Shown here: piece by piece, positions 10,561 to 21,840 of the stretch
Position numbering within the stretch: position 1 is the first letter of the stretch
Layout: every line of letters begins with the position of its first letter
Source of the DNA: Paguma larvata
Lineage: Eukaryota > Chordata > Mammalia > Carnivora > Viverridae
Assembly (NCBI GenBank): GCA_030068075.1
Contig: CM057829.1
Coordinates: 80,225,132-80,289,131 of the forward strand
Direction: 5' to 3'
DNA length: 64,000 nt
The notes under the pieces: model-generated
Database searches by the model: none
What the model was told of the DNA's origin: nothing
Seen by the model: only the letters and a program-made list of their open reading frames with translations
Translations under genes and position numbers: made by a program

Positions 10561-13500
10561 TAGTACTTCATTAATAGTGGAAAGACAAAAGAGCCCTGTA
10601 AATGACTTAATTGTATATATCAATCTAATAGCCCTTGTTATGAAGCGAATGGGAGCAAGAAAGGAGGTTGTGAGAAAGAGGAGGTATCAAATTGCTGATG
10701 TAATTATTTTATATTTAGCAGTAGGTAAGAAGGGCCTCCTTAGCATTTTGGTCATGAGCCTAAAATTTGATTCATGCCACTAATTTGAGCCTCTATTTCA
10801 AGTCCAGTATATAACAAAAGCACTGTTATGACACAAGTAAGCCCACTTCTTGTAGAATTTTTGGCTTTAAAGTGTTGAATTCTGAACAAACATTACAAGA
10901 CACTACTACTTAGAGATATTAATTATAAGGATTCAAGAGATTAGCATCTCTTGGAAGATTAAGTATATCCTAACGTTTCCCCACCTCAATTAAACCCGCC
11001 TCTCCAGTCCTTCATTTGGGACAGTTAACTCAGAGACAAGGATGCCTCATCTGCAATGATTTCCTCTATAATTAGGAGAGTGCAAACATTAACATTTAGA
11101 AACAAAGAAACTATTCTGTGTACTTTGGATGATTTACAACCATTTGGACAAGTTGCTTCCTCCATAGTCCAAAGCTTTTTCCAAAAATGCTCCATTGGTT
11201 GTTGTAGTATCTCATACCACCTAAGGTTGATTTCATTTTTTTCCCCTTGAAATTTTTTCACCTTTGTTTTAGCTACTTCTAGATTGTACTCTTGGAAAGC
11301 AGGCTTTAAGGTAAATCTATCTTAGAGAAATTACCACAACACAAAACTTAAATCCATTGTATGACTGATGTCATGTTAATTTTTTGTAAATGGGGAAGTT
11401 TGAAGCAGGTGGTTAAGTCATCAGAAGAAGAGATGAGAGAAAAGCATCAGGGAAGCATGTTAGAAATTTGAGATGTGTGGGTACATGCTTGTATTTGCCA
11501 TCTATCCAACTAGATTTATAATTTGGGAGGAGTCAGGCAAGAGATGAATAGAAAGAAAATATGTTAGTTGCCATGAGAGAATTTAAGAAGAAGTTAAAAA
11601 AAATCTGGTAGACAAAGTTTAAATTAACTAAATGAGTCAGTGGACTTTTGTTGAAATTTTCTGTCTTTGGATGATTTCTCCCTTTCTTATTTAAAGGCTT
11701 AGGGATAGCACATTCTCAACTGTTTTATTGGTGGTGAAGAACTCACTTCTACCAAGGTGACTTATGAAAGCATCCTATTGCCTTTGGCTTCCACTTGCTC
11801 CTCCTGAGAAAGTGTTCTAATTTTGTTAAATAAGTTGGGAAGGTGAGTCTGTATAAAACTTATTCCAGGTTTGTCTTGCTTCAAATTATGTTCCTTTCTT
11901 GTTACGAATGTCTAAAGATAAAAATACTATCGCATTGCCATCTGTTAAGTACATTCTAAACAGTCTGGGAATATATTAGAACAATACCTTGCATGTTGAA
12001 TTTATCCTCCAGAGATGGGGTGGCCTCATCAGTCTCCAGTGTCACGGCACAGCCAGGACACCTGTGAATAACGAAGCCACCCTTATCATGCGCAGATGAA
12101 TTCAATTTTCTTGCTATTGTAATGTCATGTTTGATTCACTCACTTCCTATTTTTATTTTTAAAGGTTGCCTACTGCTGCAAGCCTCTTTCTTTGTCACCA
12201 CTAATAGGAAACATTTCTCAGAATTATCGAGTGCTGGGTCTATTTGCCTTTCCAAGGTTGGCGAACACCTCAAACACCTAAGTGGAGTACTTAGATTAGA
12301 AATATTTTTAGTCTGTGAATGTCGGGCAACTGTATGATGACATCTGAAGTTCGACTGGTAAATTCATCATTGTAGGAAGTGTCTATTTGATTTGATTTTT
12401 GTTTTTGTTTATCTCACATGTGCTAAAGAAATACATATGACCCTGTGTCATGCAGGCAGTATCCCATACACTGCACCTTAACGAGGGATAGGTCACAACA
12501 CAGCCTGAATTTGAATCCAATTAGAGGAGCAAAAGATTCTGCAGCATAAATCTCCTGTCTTTGCTGGTTTCCTTTTTAGAGAAACAAGACAATATTTCCA
12601 CATTATATTTACTTAATGGATGAGACTCAGTCTATTAGATGAGATATAAAATAAATTAAATTCTGTGGCAGGTGAACACCCTGAGGGCACTGCGGTTTGT
12701 AACACTATGTTAATATTCTCCAAGACCACTGCATGAGCTTAGCAGAGCTATCTTCAAAATTAGCTTTACAGGCCACCTGCAGACTTCTCTTTTGCTTTCC
12801 TAATCAAAACTGCAATCCTAGGTAATTTAACAAAATATTAAGTAAATAATTGCTTCAGAATATTTTAGGTTTAGGGACATAAATCGTATTCTTTTTATAT
12901 GCCTACTGATGCTCAGAAGCAGGGAAGCTCCAACCTTGCAATTTCAGTTTTGGGTAAGCTCTATTACTTTCCATTCTGGAAAATTAAATTTCTTCTGCAG
13001 ATGGATGTAACAGAATCCTTAGCTAAATTATACTGGGAAGAGGATCTGACTTCAGGGGTCTGTACAGTTACATACTCAGGATCAAGATAAAAGAGTGTAA
13101 TGAGCTCTAGGGGTTTGGAGTGTATCCATCTGTACTTATGAATGTGAACTCCTTTTTTGGGGGATGGTTTTTGTTATGTTCTTCCAAGCCAATGCTTTTT
13201 GAAACTGATCACCAACTGGGATAATAAGGACTTGAGGTGGGTGAGCCTCATAACTACGGTTGTGGATGGAGGGGGCTCCCTAATTAGATGCTGGCAGCTT
13301 AAATCTGGCAATCTCTGCAACAAAAAGTGGTTGTGATAATAATGACAGCAACAGGGTGTGCTGTGTGTGAACAGAGAAGCATTTGCATTTTGAAATAAGC
13401 AATCTGCTTTTGGACATAGCTCTTCCATAATGTCAAGGTTTGGTTTGGTTGAGATTTTGCTTTGGTTCTGTTGATGGCTTTCCTTATCCTTCCTTTATCT

Positions 13501-13899
13501 CCTTATTTCCTTCTCTATTTTCTATAGAATGATGGGGTTTTCTCTATTCCCTCCTCCCGCACCCATGCCCCTCCTGGTTGGAAGGTTATTTATTACCATT
13601 TCGATTCCTTAATGGTTACTCTTATCTTTAGCGTGCTTTTGACTTAGTAATACCAAATATTAGTCAGTGTCCTGCTTTTCTCCCAAATGATATGAAGACC
13701 TTAGAACTCAGCTGCTCTTATCACCTCTAGAATAGCTTGCATGTTGTTATTTTCCCTTAGCTGTTTCAAGGAATTTAGAAAAACTCAGAATTAGTACTTA
13801 TTACCTGATAAAGCTGATACTTTGATTCATCTCGTGCTTCCAATTCTTTGCTCACTATCCCTCCTTGCCTATCTCTCTTTCCTTTTCATTCACTTTTTC
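10561..13899. other. Noncoding sequence, largely unique
   Basis: No gene was found in this 3.3-kb stretch. Open frames are at most 84 codons and lack motifs. A GAAG|GTGAGT donor-like site at 11836-11846 has no matching open exon upstream. A small CpG-containing patch at 12010-12100 is unassigned. Confidence 0.4.
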
Positions 13900-14275
13900 C
13901 ACTCCATATTTAATTTCATCTCCCTGAACTGCATCTTTTAAAAGATTCTATTGTAGGGATCTGCTAATGGCAGTTATGCTCAATTTGGTAGTCTGAAAAT
14001 GTCTTTATTTTGTTCTCATTCTTTAATAGTAGTTTGGCTGACCATGTGATAGTAAGTTGACAGTTATTTTCTTGTAACATTTTGTTCCCCACCCCCAGCC
14101 CTGGCTTCTATGATTATGATTAGAAAGTCCCCTTGGGGCTGTCTTTGCTCTCTAGATTATCTATTTCTTTTAAAAACATTATCTTTGTCTTTATTGTATT
14201 CCAGTTTCTCCATTATGTGCCTAGGTAGAATTTATTTTTGTTTATCCTGTTCAAGACAAGGACAAATAATTACCT
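13900..14275 (-). mobile_element. Ancient L1/HAL1-like fragment, antisense
   Basis: The + strand text 'tagtagtttggctgaccatg', 'gacagttattttcttgtaac' and 'ccagtttctccattatgtgc' parallels the antisense ORF1-flanking region of old L1 or HAL1 elements. Compare the younger L1 at 25440-25560. No frame is open. Confidence 0.55.
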
Positions 14276-16222
14276 AAAGCCATAGAAAGGAATTCTGGTA
14301 TTGCCTTTCCCAAATTTTCATCCTTTGCTGATACCTTCACCACGTTTGTCCTATCTGCTTACCACTTGTGTCATCACGCTTAATAGCTCTCTTCAAATTG
14401 ATTTTAACAAGCTTTAAGTATAGTATAAATAAGCATAAAAGAAAAATTCTGTGAATTTGCAGGCTTTATATGCTAATTATAATTTTTCTAATGAAAATAT
14501 AGCTAATATTTTGTTTGAAATTTTAAATAGAAAAGTTCTTGTTTCTACCACTTAAAATACCTTGTCCACTAGCAGCTCATTCATCTTATGGAATGAGAAA
14601 TGCTACTTCCATATGCCACTGTTTGAAATCTTCCTCAGACTTAGGAGGAGAATTCTATTCCCTAACTGGATGAAATGACCTCTGGAAGCTCTGCATGTGG
14701 TCAGGGGCTTGTCTGATTCTGGGAATCTTGCCCCATCATAAAAGGAAAGGATGATGTTTTATGATCCTGACCATTTTGGCCAATGGAAGTGACTAGAAGT
14801 GGTGGAAACAGAGGTCGAGAACTGAAAGTCCTCTAGACTCTAGCGACCCTCAATTCTCAACCTCTGTTTCACAAAACGGACACAAATTTACACTTCAAAC
14901 ACTATGTTTGGGTCAATCTCCTTTACCAGGGAAACTGATGAGTAAAGCAAAACTTTTCTTAAATTTACACTTCATAGGAGGTTAACAAAGCAACAGAACA
15001 CTATGCCAACTTAACCACTGCTCTAGTGAGCCAAGGGTGAAAGAAATTTATGGCCAGATTTAAAATGCTTTGCTTGATCAGAATATTCACACAAGTATGC
15101 TAATTGAGGGAGAGATAATTCCTCAGTCAAATTCCCACTCCAACTGAGATATTATCACTGTTTGAAACACTGAAGAGACTATGATATGCTAATAGCTTTA
15201 AATTAGTTCACATTCAAATTTCTAGGTGTTTGGGGAAACTAAACATGCTTTACAGTAATTGGCCTCTTCTGTAAATGTGGCCTTAGGTACCACTTCTTGT
15301 GTTGAACAGCCACTTTTGAGTCCAGGAGTGATGGGTTCCAGGCCTAGTTATCTCAGTCTTCCTTAAGTAGAGATGGCTTTCTGCCATCTCACTGGGAGGC
15401 CTTCCCCGGTGTGGTACCTCGCTGTGTAGCTGATTTTAATTTGGTCTTTTGTAGAAGTTTTATTTAAAAACAATTATGAAAAGGACCATTTACACCCAAG
15501 AGAGTGAGATTTGGGCCAGGATGAAAAGAATGCAAAGGTGCCAGTAAACCATGGATACTTAAAGAGAAATTTCAGAGAAGGAATGCAATGAAACAAATTT
15601 GACTCCATCACAATGAGCTATGCTTAGTTTTAGAAAAAAATATACACTTGCTTGAGTCATGTAGGGGACTAAAGAATAGCAAACAGATTCAGAATAGTTT
15701 GTATCCCATTTATTAGAAAATACATGAACCCAATGGTAATTCAAGGGGGTCCAAATTAATACCAAAGAAAAATCTTTGAGAAACAACAACCCCTGCTCCC
15801 AAACAAGAAAAACAGAAAGAAATAAGAATACATTTAAAAATACAGAACAAAAATAAATGCCTAAAAGCTAAAACTTTGATATTTTAGGTTAAAAAAGAGA
15901 AGAGAGTTAAGAATCCTTTCCTTCCTCCTGCCTGATGGCTTCTCCATTATCTGGCAATACAGAGATGAAGGACTATAAGCTGCTTCTGCTGGAGAGGGTA
16001 CTGTGGCCATAGCGATTCACATTTAGAGGTGGTGTAAAGCATAGGGTGGATATGGATAGAATGGTCACATCCTGAAGTTTCCGATGGAACAGTGTCAGTA
16101 GATAGTTCTCAGATATATGTTGGCAGTCTAGTGACTGTAACTGTGCACAGTTTGCTTAGGGTGCCAAACTAACCCACTGTTTAAAAGTTGGGTAACTCTT
16201 CAAGGTCACTGAGGAAGGGATA
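14276..16222. other. Noncoding sequence without recognised features
   Basis: No gene and no confident repeat were recognised. The 76-codon minus frame at 15559-15789 is AT-driven and has no motifs. Confidence 0.4.
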
Positions 16223-16530
16223 TGTATTAGTTTTCCATAGCGGCCATAACAAAGTACCACAGACTGGGTGGCTTAAACACAGACATTCGTTTCCTCACAG
16301 TTTTGGAAGCTGCAAGTCCAAGATCCCTCTGTCTTCACATGCTCTTCCCTTCTGTGCAGGACTGTGTCCTAATCTCTTCTTATGAGGACAGTGGTCATAT
16401 TTGATTAGGAACCCCCCCCCCCAATGACCCTATTTTACCTTAATTACCTCTTTAAAGGCCCCATCTCCAAATATGTAACATTCTGAGGTACTAGGGGTTT
16501 GCATTTCAACATAAAATTTTTTTTTTGACA
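16223..16530 (-). mobile_element. MLT1-like LTR (ERVL-MaLR), antisense
   Basis: The + strand reads 'tgtattagttttccatagcg', 'gccataacaaagtaccacag', 'actgggtggcttaaacacag' and 'ctcacagttttggaagctgc', then 'cctctttaaaggccccatct' and 'attctgaggtactaggggtt'. This is the antisense of a classic MLT1 LTR. An 11-bp C tract at 16412-16422 replaces the usual GGGCCCACCC text. It is a non-coding solo LTR. Confidence 0.85.
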
Positions 16531-19500
16531 GGGGGAGGAGGGGAACAATTAAGTCCTCCTTAGAAGGGGGTGATTTGGGCAAATATCCATGTGTATGTTC
16601 ATAGAAGTAAAGGGTGCCTTTAAAAGTCCTTGACTGCCTGTAAATATTGTTTAAGTCAAACTTGCTTTGTGTGATTTTTTTTCTAAAATTAATAATTGAA
16701 TAGTAAGATATTAGGGTTACTTAGAAGAATATTACAGAGTTTTGAAAAGTTTTTGTATTTTCAGCACCCTCAAAATAGAATTCAGGATTCCTGACAATAT
16801 CTAGTGCTTTGGCTGTTCAATAATAATGATATTAGTTAATAACAGTTAAACAATTCTGAAAGAAAAAAACCTCCAATAATGTAGAATTCTTTGCGACCTA
16901 AAAGAAAACTCATAATTTTTCCATGTCTACAGAAATAAAAAGTTGTGTTGAAATGGTATAAGCCAAGTTTGAGGAACTTGAGTATTTATTTAATACTTGA
17001 GTATTTCCTGCTTCAAGCAATATTTCCCCACAATTCCCTCCACCCCTAAGCCATGTATCTGATGCTTTGGGAAAGGGTTCTGTTTCTAGCTGGCCACTTA
17101 TGGATGATAAATAAATGATAAATGTAGTCACGGACTGAAGTCCAAAGGTTTGAGAAGCTTTGAAAGATAAATTTTAAATGAGATTGACAATGACATCTAT
17201 TCCTATATGTTTTTTTGTTTTGTTTTGTTTTTTTTGTTTTTGCTTTTGTTTTGTTTGTTTTTTTAACATGTTCCCCTTTCTTTTGGCTTTTCTGAGGGCA
17301 AAGTTTGGGTCCAAATCTCAAGGTAGGGTTGAACATGATTACCTCTGACATGGCCTGTTGGGCACTTTAATCTACATCTAAGTACTTGCAATTTTCATTA
17401 TGCAATGTGCCCTGTTAGCTTGTTTCAGGCCTAGAGACTCAAAAAACAGAAGCTAAAGGGGAAAATATATATTGTTAATTAGACTGTCCCTCTGTAGAGT
17501 CCAAAAGAAGAAAAAGAAACTATTTCCTAAAGGTCAGTGTTTGCATTCTCTCTGAGAACTAGGAAAAGTTTGACTTAGCAGAGAATGAGGTTCACCAGTG
17601 ATAAGATATTGTTTCATTTTATCTTTTGTAATAAAATAAAAGGTAAAAACAATACAAAATATATAGTTAAATTGAAAGCATGATCTTAATATTTTTAAGA
17701 AAATGCACTATTCTAGAGCAAGTCTTATCTCAATACAAATTGCTGGCATTGAAAACAATAAGAGTGAGATATTTTTTAGAGCCCTTTGGTTATAGATATA
17801 TAACTCTTAATTTCACAATAAATATTGGAGCTCCCCATCCCCCACAATTACACATTAACTTTATTTTGTTTATTTCTTATTAAACTGATTTTACAACTAT
17901 CTAGTTGTAAAAACATCTAAAACATCCCACAAGTAGCAGTAATTATAATTTGGTCTGGCAACTCATGACAATGTTTGATATCAAATAAAAATTTACCTTT
18001 AAAATGATAAGCATATTTCTCCCAAATACTTCATTTCTTGTTTTTATGAGCATTGTAGAGAAATACATCTGCAGTGAAGGCATTCACAAATCTGATAGTA
18101 ATGCTATTGTTTCTCATTTTTATATGGAGCTTTTTATTTAGTGATCACAAAATATGTCAGAAATGTAGCCTCATCTGTTTGCTCAATACTAGTCACTTTT
18201 GAATTTCTTGCTTACAAATTAGAAGGAGAAGCAAGGAGGTTGGGTATGATTTTATACAAATGTCCCTGATATTTGGAAGGACTGCCAAGGAAAGAGGATT
18301 CTTCTGTGACCCCTGGGTTGCTATGCTAGCTCCTATTTAGCCTTTTTTCCCAAGGGAGAAAATTAACTATCTCACACAACATGTTTACAGTACAATATGT
18401 AAGGCAAAATGGCACAACAGTTATGTCAATATCATTTATGAAGAACAAATTAAAAAAATATCTCGTTCATAAAATCAATAGAAAGGAAGAGAAAAAATCA
18501 AGATGAATAGGAGAGGGAGAGAAGGTAACCAGGATGACAAATGGGTGGAATCTTTGCACATTCCTGCCTGAGTGAGCAGAGGTAAACAATTATTCGCTGA
18601 ATTTGTGTTTTCACTGTGTAAGTTGGGTCAACAGAGTCTGATAAGAGGAAGAGAGGATATATTGTTGAGGCATAAAATAAAAATGTTTGTCTGAGCATTT
18701 ATCGCCCCTTGATCTAATGTGGAATTCATAGATGGGCCTCCGCGCTCGGCAGGCTCAGCCCTTGGTTTGTACACAGCCTCGGAATCATTCAGTAAACCAT
18801 AAAATGTGCTTTCTCACTTTTTTGCTTGGATGATTTTAGAGCTGCTCTCTAAGGACCAATTTCTCTAATGGTGAGATCTAATTCAATTGTGTGCTCACTC
18901 AGTTCAGAAGGAAGACCATGGAAGGAACAGCACCACAGCGTGTTTGGGTGCTGGAGGCATGAAGATCCTATTCCGGGGAATGAGGAGAGCAAGTGCATTG
19001 CTTCTCACTGAATGTGTCGGTCAAGCATCTATCCGAAGCTTTCTTACTCATTTAATTCAGGTGAAAACTCTTCTGTGCGAGGGTTACCTACATCTTGACT
19101 GATTTTGAAATGGTGATAACAATTTTTCTTTTTCCTGAATTCTACTTTTAATCCCTGTTATTTGGCACTTCAAGGAATGGACTATGTCAGTTCACTAAAT
19201 TTTTTCAACTTAGTATAGCCAGTTACCATACCACTGATTGCATGGTTTATACCCATTCTGAATCTGTCATTATGGTCCCCCAATACCACATTAATCTCAT
19301 GTTGTCATTTAGAAAGACCTACATTGTAAACTCTCATGGGCCAAGGTTAAGATAATGCTGCTCATTTTGTATTGTTCATATTCAGTGTTGTGCTCATGAT
19401 ATTTTGACAAGTTGTAAATACCTCTGGTGATAATGAATTTATATGAATGCTGCATTTGCCCACACAGAACCAACTCTCAGTAGGTTCCATGCTTTGACTT

Positions 19501-19877
19501 ATTTGTATAAAGTGATGATAGATGCGATCCTCACTAAAATATCCCTTTCTAGTCATTTCTCCAGGAAATGATTATTTCATGTGTGCTCTGGGCAACAGGG
19601 AAAGGTAAACAGATTGTCTTGTACATTGGGCCTTATTCATCAAGTGAGCCTTCCAACTTTCATACTTCTACTTAGTAGGCTTACTATTGACAGATCCAGA
19701 ACCTGAGGGATGAAAACTTATTGAGTCTATCTCCTTTTATTAGACATATGGCTAGATAGACTCAAAGTTGACCTTCTAATGAAGTATATTCATGATTTAA
19801 ACTAATATTTAAAATATATAAATTCTTGTTACTGTTTTTAATCCTGGCCTGTTCTACTTTTAACATTATGGTTTTCC
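16531..19877. other. Noncoding sequence; T-rich tract
   Basis: No gene was found. A (GTTTT)n-like T-rich run lies at about 17207-17265 and produces the spurious lysine-rich minus frame at 17046-17351. A small CpG-bearing patch at 18735-18785 is unassigned. Confidence 0.4.
17207..17265 (+). repeat. T-rich (GTTTT)n simple repeat
   Basis: Runs of T5-T8 separated by single G or C bases form a low-complexity tract of about 60 bp. Confidence 0.9.
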
Positions 19878-19891
19878 AAGAAAATTATCTC

Positions 19892-20094
19892 TTTATAAAA
19901 AAATTGTTTTTAAATGTTTACTTATTTTTGAGAGAGAGAACATGAGCAGGGGAGAGGCAGAGAGAGAGGAGGACAGAGAAGCCAGCTCTGTGCTGAGTGC
20001 AGAGAGCCCAATGCGAGCCTGGAACCCATGAACCGTGAGATCATGGCCTGAGCCAAAGGCGGGTACTTAACCGACTGAGCCACCCAGGAGCCCC
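19892..20094 (-). mobile_element. CAN-SINE (SINEC), antisense
   Basis: The + strand begins with the T-rich tail complement ('aaatgtttacttatttttga') and ends in 'gactgagccacccaggagcc', the complement of the tRNA-like head. Imperfect target duplications AAGAAAATTATCT (about 19879-19891) and AAGAAGTTTATCT (20095-20107) flank it, with two or three differences, so it is of moderate age. Confidence 0.93.
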
Positions 20095-20107
20095 AAGAAG
20101 TTTATCT

Positions 20108-21009
20108 TAAACTGGGTTCACTAATGTGTTCCTCTTCCTACCATCCTAGTATGTTTGAAGTTCTTTGACTTTGTGCTAGTGGTCTCTCTTGTTTCCACTT
20201 TTGTCCAGTGCTGGTAGTCCAAAAAGAAACCTTGAGAGGGAAACTACTAAACATCATGAAACGGAAGGCCCACACTTCTCCACCATTCCCAGACTGCTAA
20301 TCCTAAGAATCATTCTCCTGACGCTTCCCTTGATAGTCAGTTTCTCAAGATTTCTCAGAAGTAATTTATTTTTTCCTTACCATGCATCCTTTTATTTTCT
20401 ATCTTGGAAAATATTAGAACAAAAAACCTAGGTCCTATGTCTGCCAGCATAAAGCCTTGTCATAGCTTTTTTCTTATTAGCAAGAAATAATTTTCCATTT
20501 TAAAAATCTTGTTATTTTGTCTTTAATGAAAACTGATGTTTACATGAAGGCTTTATTGTTTATGCAGTGCTTTTATACATAAAGTCTTATTGAATGTCAA
20601 AACAAATATACCAGGTGGGCAGAATTTCTTTGTCATTTTATATATGTCATTTTATAGCCTTTACATTTCTTTATCATTTTGCATTTTACATTCCCTCCAT
20701 TTTACAGCGTGGAACCAAAGGCCCAAAGGGTATGGTGATTGATAAGATTATATTTTTGGCACCAGCTAGAAAGAAGTGCAGTTTGCTGAGAAGTGATCTT
20801 GACTCATTCCATCAAGCCACACTACCACCACGATGACCTTTAAAATCATTTCTCTTAATTATTCATAAATTTTATTGAAGTGTTCCTGAAATTTTTTTCA
20901 TAAAGTGCATAAAGAGCATAGAGCATGTTATAAAACACGTTTGAATAGAACATAGCAAACATGTAAATAGCAATATAAAGTTGTGTCCTCTTAATCATGT
21001 ATGAGTTTA
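20108..21009. other. Noncoding sequence, possible small MIR trace
   Basis: No gene was found. The stretch 20690-20730 ('ttttacagcgtggaaccaaa', 'ggcccaaagggt') resembles antisense MIR text but is short. Everything else is AT-rich unique sequence. Confidence 0.4.
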
Positions 21010-21021
21010 TGCAGGATTTGT

Positions 21022-21224
21022 TTTTTAAAAAACGTTTATTTATTTTGAGAAACATAGAGAGCAAGCAGGGGAGGGGCAGAGAAAAAGGGAAACAGAATCT
21101 CAAGCAGGCTCTGCAGTGTCAGTGTGGAGCCTGATGCGGGGCTCAAACTCACACACTGTGAGACCATGACCTGAGCAGAAATCAAGAAGCAGATGCTTAA
21201 CTGACTGAGCCACCCAGGTGCCCC
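21022..21224 (-). mobile_element. CAN-SINE (SINEC), antisense
   Basis: The T-rich start ('aaacgtttatttattttgag') is followed by 'ggggctcaaactcacacact', and the element ends with 'actgagccacccaggtgccc'. Flanks 'gcaggatttgtt' and 'gtaggatatgtt' look like a diverged target duplication. Confidence 0.93.
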
Positions 21225-21308
21225 TTTGTAGGATATGTTAAATAATTTTTAGAAGCAATGGCGTTTGATCTTCTACAAGTAGTCTTTTTTTGGAAAGTTA
21301 GTTTGGGT

Positions 21309-21476
21309 CCCAGCATAGCAGTTAAGAGTTCAGACTCTGGTTCCAGACAGTCTAGTTTCAAGTCTTGGCCCTGTCACTCCTAGCTTTATAACCTAAGGCA
21401 AATTACTTAACATCTCTGTGTCACTTTCTTGGTCTATAAAGTGGGCATAAAAAATTGAACCTTGCTCATAGGGTCA
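21309..21476 (+). mobile_element. MIR SINE, 5' half (split by the L1)
   Basis: The text runs 'agcagttaagagttcagact', 'ctggttccagacagtctagt', 'cctaaggcaaattacttaac', 'atctctgtgtcactttcttg' and 'cttgctcatagggtca', which is the MIR consensus order. It stops at 21476 and resumes at 27932/27940 after the L1. The final 8 bases TAGGGTCA are the target site duplication. Confidence 0.9.
21469..21476 (+). other. L1 target site duplication, left copy
   Basis: TAGGGTCA occurs here and again at 27932-27939, directly flanking the L1. Allowing one mismatch, it extends to C[A/C]TAGGGTCA. Confidence 0.75.
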
Positions 21477-21840
21477 ATTAAAAAAAACATTTATTGTTTA
21501 AATTAAATCCAAGTTAGTTAGCATATGGTGCAACAATGATTTCAGGAGTAGATTCCTTAATGCCCCTTTCCCATTTAGCCCACTCCCCCTCCCACAACCC
21601 CTCTAGCAACCCTCTGTTTTTCTCTGTATTTAAGAGTCTTTTATGTTTTGTCCCCTTCCCTGTTTTTATATTATTTTTACTTCCTTTCCCTTATGTTCAT
21701 CTATTTTTTATCTTAAATTCCACATATGAGTGAAGTTCTATGATATTTGTCTTCCTCCGACTGACTAATTTCGCTTAGCATAATACTCTTCAGTTCCATC
21801 TATGCTGGCAGACATATCATATTCTATGATATTTTTAATT
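21477..21840 (-). other. L1 3' UTR and end, with internal deletion
   Basis: Sense (minus) text includes 'gaatctactcctgaaatcat', 'tgctaactaacttggattta' and CAATAAATG near the end. This is the carnivore L1 3' end. Compared with the family, a stretch before 'atctactcctgaaa' is missing. It is also missing part of ORF2 just upstream: the join lies near 21830, where text after the zinc-knuckle-like region passes directly to 'gatggaactgaagagtatta'. The deletion inference rests on remembered consensus. Confidence 0.6.

Noticed and set aside
11800..11846. Possible exon ending at GAAG|GTGAGT
   Set aside because: Only one frame is open for about 11 codons, which is not better than chance.
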